Source: Apostichopus japonicus (lineage: Eukaryota > Echinodermata > Holothuroidea > Aspidochirotida > Stichopodidae). From it: 64,000 nucleotides of DNA. A program made the position numbers and the translations under genes. The notes beneath the pieces are model-generated. The model saw nothing but the letters and a program-made list of their open reading frames with translations, was not told where the DNA came from and made no database searches. How positions within the stretch are numbered: position 1 is the first letter of the stretch; each line of letters opens with the position of its first letter. The DNA lies in contig NC_092562.1 in the NCBI RefSeq assembly GCF_037975245.1, positions 11,267,001 through 11,331,000 of the forward strand, given 5' to 3'. Positions 47,982-59,100 of this stretch are shown piece after piece.

Positions 47982-50900
47982 ATGGACTCGAAACCGCTCA
48001 TCATCTTGGGAGTCATCATCCTGACTCTCCTGGTAGTCGCTGTCGTGCTCTTCATTGTACTGATAATTAAACGGTAACGTAACCTTCCTTACCCCCCCTC
48101 CCTCGCCACCCCCCTTCACTTCAATCATGTATCAATCTGTAACCCAGTGTTTCCTTTTTCCCTTCTTCTTTCTGTTTAGTGTGGTCAGAAATATGACCAA
48201 GCCTGTTCAGTATCTCTCAAAAGAAATTTATGGATGGTCATTAAACTAAAACCAGAACATGTTAAAAATTCTTGACAAGAACAAAAAAAGCAAAATATCT
48301 GGAAATAAAATGATTCCATTACTGCAATTCCGTTCTGTGCCTTTCATCACTCAGATATTTTTTATTAACGACATGTAAATTTGTTGAACAACCAACATAA
48401 GGAACTTAAAAAAGAAAAGAAAAAAAAAAAATCCAAATTTTGACTTCATTCTTTGAAAAGAAAGGTACGGTATACGTTATAGTCGAGCATTTATTAAACT
48501 TTAAGTGTTGAACATCTTGGCAAAATAATATTATTTCAAAATGTTTGCTTTGTGAGGTAATTCTCTGTACATGTTTACAGTAATAACCTTAGTAGGCAAA
48601 AATTTTAAGTTTTTATTTCATTGTTATGATGATTAAAGAATGTGCCTAGTAAACCTGAAGTCTCAAAACTTATCCACTCTGCGTACATAGTCTAGTTTGA
48701 TATGTCTGCTTTATGCTATGAAATGTGCTACAAATGTCCAACACAGTGTGTATCTCTAGTTCCTATTGACTTGGAATAGGTGGAATAGGTTTGCTATGGA
48801 TAAGCTTTTTCATCTATACTTTGTAAAAGTTAACACATTTTGAAGAAAAAAACAGAGAAATGAATATTTTTTTGATCAACATTTTTGGCATCTATGCCAT
48901 CATTGCTGCAAGTTCCATTTTGGGACAAAGAGTGACAATTCTAACCAACACTGTCTGGAAATAATATTTAAGAATGGTATGCAAGCCTCATCAAAATACT
49001 TTCGAGTAAGTTCTTCTTTCACAGGACCCTGCCCCCCCCCCCCAAAAAAAAAAAACATAATTATAACAAATAAATATAGTAAACAACTTTTGCACACTAT
49101 TTCATATAAATGGTGTAAAAACATGTCCATATAAGATTTAACTGCAAGAAAACAGATACATTCAGAGAAAAATTTATTTTGTATTGCATAGCAAAATGCC
49201 GTGGTACTGTATGCTTGCTATACTTGCTATATATTTCTGCAAAGGATGTACATAACAGTCTTTTTAGCCATAGTTACTGAAATAGGGTTGGAGAAGTTAA
49301 ACTTCATGGACCTCAAAACTTCTCCACAAAATGTGACAACCCAAGTGAAAATAAAAGAATTGTGCTTGCTTGATCTAGCCAAAATAATGTTGTATTCTGC
49401 TATTCTGCAAGGCTATAGATCTGCCAAGTCTGCTTCGTAACGACGATCCACCGCTATGTGCCTGAAAATGGGGACGGAAATTTGACTTTGCACCTTCCCC
49501 CACCCACACCATAAACAAGGCTACGCCCCTGTCTGCAAGGCTACGCCAAATCTGGTACATAACTTACCCTTTACAGTTCGTTACGGACAGAAAGAGAAAA
49601 CGTCAAAGCTTACGTTGACTCGATCCAAAGTTGCATCATAATCGTAAAGACAGGGAGAAAAAAAAAGATACCTCCATCAGGCTCATAGTTTCAAGTACTT
49701 TTATAGACTATATATCTGCGTTGTCTTATAGACTATATATCTGCATAGTCTTATATAGACCATATATCTGCATAGTCTTATATAGACTATATATCTGCAC
49801 AGTCTTCCCATCATTTCTTGTACACTCATGTATATATGTGTAAACAGAGCTTTGTGGTTGATCCCTTTGGTTTCTCTTCCCATCAACAGAAAGAGATTGA
49901 GAATCAAGACATTTGAGGTTAAAACTGCACAACAGGGACACCAGAATGCCAGTTACAAACACGATGACACAGGTAAGGAACGTTGGAGGGTGTACAAATC
50001 CTATATATTAAAAAACAGCTGTTCTAGTTGATTTTTATCAATTTTTAAGGTGCTTTCTGATGCTGAAATTCTCCTAAACAATATACAGTACTGTACAGTA
50101 CATGACATACTGTACAATGAGCCAATTTTCATTCCCAACAAGGAAGAACTATGTCATTACACTTTGAAAGTTTCCAATTTGGATATTTCTTTTGGGAATG
50201 ATGAATAGTGAAATGGGAAAAGTTTCTACGGGGATGGAAGGTTGAGGAACAAATGTAGTCCACTTCTTACTAACCTATCAAATTTGGTGATTTAAAATCA
50301 CTAAGAGGGTTTGTTCAGTATGGTCAGTTGCAAACTCATTGCTAGGGTTGCATGTTTAAATAATGCAGATCAAATTTAGTTACTTTGAAGCAATATTTGA
50401 CCCGATTCATTACTCTGGTTATTATTTATCCTTGCATTGTACAGTACTGTGGAAATGTATGAAGTGTATGTGATGATGTATAAAGTATCTTAAAAGTCCT
50501 TAAAAGTAGGTGCAAGTGCCTTTGGAAAGTAGAAGTAAGCAAGTAATTAACAACTTTTGATTTGTTATGTAAGTGCAGTCTACTCTATGAGTTAACTAAG
50601 TGTTATGGAAACAAGTCAGATATTTTACTACAGTGTAAGTCATTCAGTTTTAATACTTCGTGTTGAAGAAGCCATTTCAAATACTTTTGCTTTCACCTTT
50701 TTTCTTTTTTCTCTTAACATACTTTTTTTCTAAAACAAACATTTTCCTTTTAATCCAAATGTAAACAGTGTTGACACAAAAAGAACTATATATTGTAAAG
50801 TTATAAATGTTAAAGGCATATTTTGCATTAAATCTCAAACAATAAGATGTTAGTATCATCATAGCAGACAGTTACAAGAAAGATAAAGTAATTAGCAACA

Positions 50901-53162
50901 AATCTGATATCTAGACGCATCAAAACTGTTAAATGTCTTGAGCAAGTTTTTTTTTCGTAGCTGTGTGAGTGAGATTTTCATCACAATTTCACGTACCTAT
51001 CACAATTTCACATACATATCACAATTTCACATACATATCACAATTTCACATACATATCACAATTTCACATACATATCACAATTTTACATACATATCACAC
51101 ATGTAAGCACAGACCATTGATGGCAGTTGTATTTCCTTGCATACTGTACATAAAAATTTAGTGGTCAAATTTTGTGTAGCATTTTCAAAGGCTCTGATTT
51201 TTATTCTCTCATTGAATACTGTAGTTCCTGTGTAGAAAACATGGTAAATATACATCTTCACACTTGTATATAGCAACTTGCCGACCATTTTGCAATGCGA
51301 TACTGGATAAATTATTCCCTGTATACTGTTATTTTGTGATTTCATCACACGTTTCATATCTTTGTTTCATATTTTTAATGACACCACCAACTTGGCACCA
51401 AGTTATCACATACCACATGGGTGTTCATGCTGTACACACCCAGGTATACCTGTGACAAAATGACAGAGAGTAAATAACATTTAGTTCCCCGTACTTCTGT
51501 CTGTGGTTTGCCGGATTTCAAAAGTTCACACCTCAGGACATTGCTAAGGTGTACATACCAGGGTTATAATTTAGTAGTTCAAATTTTGTGTACATTGCAG
51601 TTTTTGAAGGCTCTGAAGTCTAAAGTTTCTTAATATAAAAATGCTGTATGATTCCTGTGTCCAAAAAAAAGTGTGAAATTTACATCTTTGGACTTGTATC
51701 GCAACTTGACCAATTTGTATAGCGTTTTGCGATGCGATCCCGGAGTAATGATTCCCTGCTGATGATGACGTTTGAGTTATGGAGTCATTTGTTTCGTGAA
51801 GCAGGACAGATGTACATGTAGCCCACTTATTGACAAACCTATCTGCTCAAATCTCACGACACATTTTGCTTTTTGCATCTGCTGTCTCATACCATGAAAA
51901 ACAAAAAACACTGTTGTGAATGTTATGCACTGTTTGAATTTTGTGCGAATTTGAGAAACAAACTTAGGATGACCCCCGTTGACTTGTGCAACTGATAGTT
52001 TATTCACAACTGATGGCAGACCATTCATTGGCCAATAAAATACAGATGCCCCTATTTACTACATTCTGATGTTGTTAAGACATCTCTTTTTGGAGGAACA
52101 CTCTCTCTCTTACATTTCCCATCATGCAATGCATAATTAAGATACAAATTAGTCAATTTACAATTTATATTGCTGCATGAATGTCAAAAGAAAATTAACA
52201 AGAAACAAAAATAATATAATATCGAGACTCTCTGGGCCAAAATTTCACTCTGAAAGCGGTTGCAAGTCAATCCTAGCTAACTTGACCTATTACAAACCAA
52301 AGAGACCTCTCTTTATTTGTCATTAACTGCTTTAACGGGCAATTACTAGACATTTTCATTTTCATTTCCTTAGCTAATGAGGAGAACTGCTTTCGGACTG
52401 AAACATGTCACCCGAGACTCCGAGAGTGAACATTGTATACAGTAACACACTGGCGCGCCGCGCGCATCTGATGGAGCATGAAATATACCTATGTAAATTA
52501 TATATATAGTAATGAAATTGCAAACAGCAACACTTTCTTTTAACCTTGGCATGTGTGAAACATTACAGCCAAACAACTAATTAATATATTAGTCTGTTAA
52601 TGGGTTTGAGATTATGAAGATCACTTCTTGTTACTTCTTCGGGCAATTGACTAGAAAGATTGATTTTAGCTCTGAATTTCACTCATCGTCAGCGTAGCGT
52701 ATGATTTGTGTGACATAGACTTTCTCTTCAAGAACATTCGGCGTTGTTTGGTCGTTTATTTGTTTGTTGGTTTGTTTGTTGTTGTTTTTTGTACTCAAAA
52801 AACACAACAATTGGAAAAACAAAATTTAAGGCTGGCAAATTTGTATTTGTGGATCATAAAATTGATATATATAAATATTAAAGCAACTATTTTAATAACT
52901 TATTAGTTTGAGTTACAAGAGAGTTTGTTTGTAATTCCATTTTCTCAGGAGGGGCCACAGTTATCAACTTCAGACAAGTCGGTGGTTCTGACGTTATCGA
53001 TAGAGGGGTACAACCTGTAGCCGTGATACAACCACCCCCTCAGGTACCACCAATGGACCCTATACCTCTAACCAACCTCATCTCCTACGTGGAAGAGAAC
53101 AAACTGAACGGTGCTCTTGTCGATCAGTGGAGTGTAAGTATCAAGAAAATCATGTTTCGCTG

Positions 53163-53193
<31 letters not shown>

Positions 53194-56100
53194 TATATAA
53201 AAATATATATATTTATTTATATTCCAATTTCAAGGCTGCTCTCTGTCCCTGCATTCAAGTACAACACAGATGAACATGCTTTCTGAACCGACTTTGTGTA
53301 TATTCGATTTTAAGTACTGTCGTTAATACAAGTTAAATTCATCAGACTTGAAGCAGTCATAGTTTGGTGTATCTATCTCAAACACAACAGCTTCATTTGG
53401 TATTTGTTCTTTTGTCCTTTGCCACTATAAATCACATGTATACAGTATAGGGTTGTGCTGGTAGACCAAACCACGTGTATGGGGAGCACTGGTCCGTTCT
53501 TACACTAGACACAGTCCACATACACTGTATAGCAGAATTAAAAACTTGTACTTCTATGCTTTCCCCAAACCCCGACCTTCCCCCCTCCCCTCTCATAATA
53601 TTAATTTTTGCAATATCAAGTTGTGGTCTGATGCTAAACAATAACTCATTTGTTAACAGCTATTCTGAGCATGTCCCATACTACTGTGTACAGTACTCAA
53701 TACTGTATATGTGCAACCCAGTGAATTTATAGGTATTTTCATTATTGTGTTGATTAACTTGATTTACAACATAGCATTAACTGGAAAAGGGACCCACCCT
53801 CATTAATACTTGTATTATTGCCCATTAGATTCTGTTTGCATAGCATTGATTTGTATATATGTGGAGATTCATGTTGAGAATGTTATGATTGTACTGTCAT
53901 GGTGATGCACATGGTTACATGTACTTGACAGAATTACTGTTAGAGGTGTTCAAAGCTACATATATGTGAGAAGGTGTCTGGTTTTGTGTCGATTAGATGA
54001 TTGCATGGGTTCATACTTGTATTGAGTATTGAGTGATTGGATGTTACGATGTTTCAGTGTTGATGATGCGGTTACATACTTAGAGAATCACTGTAAGAAG
54101 TGTTTAAAGCTATATATCTGAGAACGTTTTAGGTTTTGTGTCGATTAGGTGATTTCAGGATAACTGTTAGAAGTGTTTAAGCTATATGAGAGAATGTTTT
54201 TTGGTTTTGTGTTGATGAGGTGATTGCATGGGTTCATAGTTGTATTGAGTAAAGTGTGATTGGATGTTATGATATTTCAGTGTTGATGATCTGTGGTTAC
54301 AAACTTAAAGAGTTATATACTGTTAGAAGTGTTCAAAGCTATATATCTGAGAATATTTTTGGTTGTACAGACTCCCTGTTGTTTGAGAGCATCACATTTG
54401 TGTGAAATAACACACAAGATTGTGGTTTTGTGTTGATGTGTTGCAACTTGGGCAACATCACAGTTGTACCAATTTACACAGACATGGAAATGTTTATTGT
54501 TGTTTTGAGTCATAGATGTGTTGTTGCATGTTTAGAGAATCACAAGTATTGCAAACTGACACACTTAAGCATGTAATGACTTACTGTGTGGATGGATTGT
54601 TGTATACATGTACAGTACTGTAGAGTGCATTGACATTGTTTCAAAATTGTCATGTAGTATATAAACTGCTTTCTTTTCTGCCTTTTTTTCTCCAAAATAT
54701 GAAACTTAAGTAACAATAAAGAAAACCATCGCTGCATTAGTAACAAACTGTTACAGTAATATGTAAAGTCTGGTGTTTCGTTCTCAAGATAATTACATAA
54801 AATTGCGCTCTGCATGCAACACTGCACTGAAGCTTCCTATTGCATCATCACAGAGACCCAACTTCAGACTTGCTATTTCACTAAGTACTAAGACTTACTT
54901 TGTTTTTTTTAGCTTTGAAAGAGAAAGCGATTTGTTTAAAGAGTTATCTTTCCAATTCTCTAACTTTTCTCACTGTTTCGAGGTCTGTTTACAATCGAAC
55001 TTGGGAGGTTAAAGAGAAAGACTCATTTTATTGATTTAAGTTAAGGCTTCCCTATTCTATTTGCACAGTGAGCTATGCTTATAATGGTAACCCATTTTAT
55101 AGTTTCAACGGCATTGTTCCTCTGCTTTAATAGTGACTATATGTTCCCTTCAAATGGATTTGGAGACATAGAGAAGTTATCTTTCAGAAAAAGTAATTCT
55201 AATTGGTTGAGATTTGCAGATCGGACAACACAGACCTTGGCAAATCAGTCCTGAGTTCTTAATGTAGAGTTGCTTGAGGTAAATTACTCCAAATCACATT
55301 CCTGTAGTGCTCACTATAACATTGATGCAGTGCATGTACGTCATTGACTGCATGTAGGGTTTTACATAGTACAGCGGCTATGAGTTATACTAGATTGATT
55401 TAATATGACATTTTGGATGAAATAAGTGTGTGAAACTTTGCCACAAGGAATTTATGGTGATATTTTGCTCTTCATAAACCTCTGTACTTTCTCAAACTTG
55501 GCTGTAGCAGTATGAAACGTAAATATTTATCTAGTCAAATCTTATAATTTTCTAAAGAAATCACATTTTTGACAGTTACTAGATTCATAACAAAACATGT
55601 CGTTTTCCATACGATGTGCACATGTCGATAATAAATCCCCCAAAAAAGATTGCTTTGCCAATTGGTGGTTCACTACTGGGATGGATACAGTGTGACACCT
55701 ACAGTGCAGTGTGCATCCATTTACAGTACTGGTACTGTATATACCTCCCATCATACAGTAGGCTATAGTGGCAAAACATGACCTTCAATACACAGAGACT
55801 TGTTGTCACTTAATGTAATCTAATTTACTCACAAAAGAAACACAAACAACTACACCTTGAATGACTCAGCTGGTCTGTATACAGTAAGTTTGTAGCCTTG
55901 ATGTGAATTCAGGTACCAAAGAAAAGTGTCTGGTTAGTTAGCTGACTTTGACAAAAGGCAAGCCCTGTATGTTTGCGTTTTAAAACGCTTCAGTGAGTTT
56001 CCATTATCGAGTAGAATGGTGCATTGCAGCTTATGTAAACTGGCTCCCTGCTCTAGCCTCGTTCAATGGTATTCATGCACTGTAATCACTTAAAAATAGC

Positions 56101-59100
56101 CTTTTGAAATAGAATAGACTAGACTAACCTCAAAGCTTTGTCGGAATTTTGTTTTGTCCCTTCCAACACTTTGATAGAACTTTAATTATTTTGACAAGAT
56201 TGGAAACTCCCAATTTATTACGTTGGGATTTTCCGAACAATTTGCATGTACTGGCTATGGGTATGCTCTGTGGGCAGATTGTGGCAGTATGGGCCCTGAT
56301 ACCGGTATCGGTAAAGTCTTTCATTACCGATACTGTGGGTTCACAAAAACTTGACATTTTTTTGTGGCAATCTAACGCCATATTTGTAATGTTTAAGCTC
56401 TAAGGGATTTTATTTGTTCAAATAGTATTAGACGATAATGGGATTTAGGTTATCAGAAATATTGGTAATTTCAGCAATTTTGGGCTGCCCCCCCATGAGC
56501 CTGTACATGTACAGTAATCAATGTGTGCTGTAATTCAGGAAAAATAGTAAATACCACTGACAACTTGATTTTAGCCAGTCAATATGTAAAGCTATATCTT
56601 AAAGGCATTGAAGACTCGCCCCAAACCGTATGCCGCGCTCTGAAAAAGTTAACTTTCCGTTGCTTGCAAGTGAAGTTTTTCTCTTGTTGCTACAAAATGC
56701 AGACAGTAATGAAACGTGATACCTTGTTATCTTTAGCTGGACCTGAGATGTCAATCGCTGTATCGTTTGGACACTGTGCTGTGGGTATTGACCGCATCTG
56801 TATGTACTGACTGTACACTAGTGTCTAATAACCGACGGTAGCAAGCTGTGTGTGTATTTTCTGGGATCGATGGTGGTGTCTAACATTTCTGTTACACCTC
56901 ATACGAAACAAGGTCAAATTACTGGCATTAGACTTTTCTTTTAGCGCGAGTCTTCACACCCTTTAAGCAGATATTTAAAGATTTTTAGTAAATGAGTCCT
57001 CAACATATATGTGAAATACTAGGCCTGGCCTGGCCTTGTTACACATTGTGTGTACACAGTATATTGTCAGTTGTGTTGTGAGTGATAATATGTATGAAAT
57101 GCATAAATTTTTTACATTATATACAGTAGTTACATAATGTTGAAACAAATTTTTGATTTGATCTACTTATTGCTTTAATGTAGCTAAAAAAGGAAAAAAA
57201 AAAACTGAACTTCTCTCAGTGGTCAAAACTTTTATCACTTCTCAGTGAATAATTTTGTGTTTAGATTTTGTGTAGCAGTTTCGACGGCTCTGAATCTGGT
57301 CTCCTACAAAATGCTATCATCGTTTCTGTGGACACAAACGGCTTAAACTGTACTAGACCTATATACTGTACAGTACAGGATAGCATACGCCCATTAAAAG
57401 CCCCATTGACTTACACATTAAATCACAAAAGTAATGTGGTCTCTACGTCTAGATAGAAGATCTCACTAGCTAAACGCTACCCATCACTGGATAGCTGACA
57501 AGTTGGTCTCTCATGGCACCATCAAGTTTCCGCATCATGACAGCGCAGATTTTTTGCTATCAGAGCCTGAAGTTTTCGTCAGTTAGCAAACAAACCTCTT
57601 TACTCAGTAGTGTAACAATTTTCGTACGCTGCTCCTGGGAGGCCTAAAGGGGGGTCTAAAATTGCCTCAATTGACCCAATTTGTTCACCACATGTACTTT
57701 CATTCATGTTCTTCAACATGCAAGCCACTAAAAACTAGATCATGATTGATAACACATAACAGGTCAAAAAAGATGTTCTCCTGCTGTTTTTGGCCCTTTT
57801 CCTGAAGGAGAACAATCGGGCGGATGGATATAGACTCTAATGGGAGTATGCCACCTACATGTTTAAATTTGTATCTAGCAATTTGGCCATTGTTTCTTTT
57901 TTAATAGCATTTTGCTATGCATTGCTGTATAAGTTATTCTTTGTTCCCTAGCTACAGTATGCTGACTGGATGGTGTGTGTGTGTGTGAATGTTCACAGTA
58001 GTTGCAAACTCATTCACTTATATACAACCAGCTGTTGTTGTTGTTGTACCAACAAATCTTCTATTGTAGTTGTCATGAGTCACCTGTGAATAATACAAAG
58101 GAAAAATTGCTCTTTTGCTGACGGCTTCTGTTAAAATAGCAAAAAGCTTCTGAAAAGTATTAACTAACCATTTTAAGGTTAAGAAAACAAATTTAAAGGA
58201 GCTGTATAGAGGGCTTAGTGAGGTACAAGCTTCCTTGCTTTAATAGTACTGTAACTATGTGTGTCTTCATATTGAAAAATATATGCATGTGTACCCACAT
58301 ATCATTCTCTCAAAAACCTAAACTGTATTTTAATTGTCTAGAGCTTCATATTCGCTACTTCAGATCCTCTACGTAAACGTACAAAAATCGATTGGATCTT
58401 TCGTATTATAGACATTTTTTAGTGAAAAATGGGATCCAGTCCTTCTGGTCACATCATATTTTACCTTTGTATGGCCCTTGTAAGCTTGCCCTGTGATGAA
58501 TTTTAGTTGCTGTGATAGAGTGCTTGAAATGTTGGCCCGTCCTGCCAGAAAATATGAATCTAACACTGACTTACGTCGAGACGCGACGTCAGAGCGGCAC
58601 ATTGGTCAGACTCAATCAGATCTCACTCTAAGCTTGGCCTTGATACGCTCACAGGAATGTGTTACAGACTGCGCGGTACGGCTGTGAATACAAAAGATCT
58701 CACTCTAAGCTTGGCCTTGATACAATACACAGGAATGTGTACAGACTTTGCGTACGGCTGTGATTCAAAAAATCTCTCAAATAACAAATATCTGAACAAC
58801 AAATTTTGAAGAATGACTACTTAGGGAAGTCTGGAATGTTTTCCTCTCTAAAAGATTCCTAAGTTGCTATTTCACCTGGAAATTCCCATCTAAATCGCTG
58901 TTTTACTTTAAAAACTTGAATTTTCATTGCTACAGTGTAGCTTGCTATTAATAGCGTCCCTGCAGCCCCCGAAACAAAGTGCTTCGACATCACCATCGCT
59001 CATCATTCTCCACTGTTCAAAATATAAAAGTTGGCTCGAGGTTCAAAAATCTGCTTCTCCTGAATCATATGATGAAAAATCCCCGAACTATGACTGTGGG

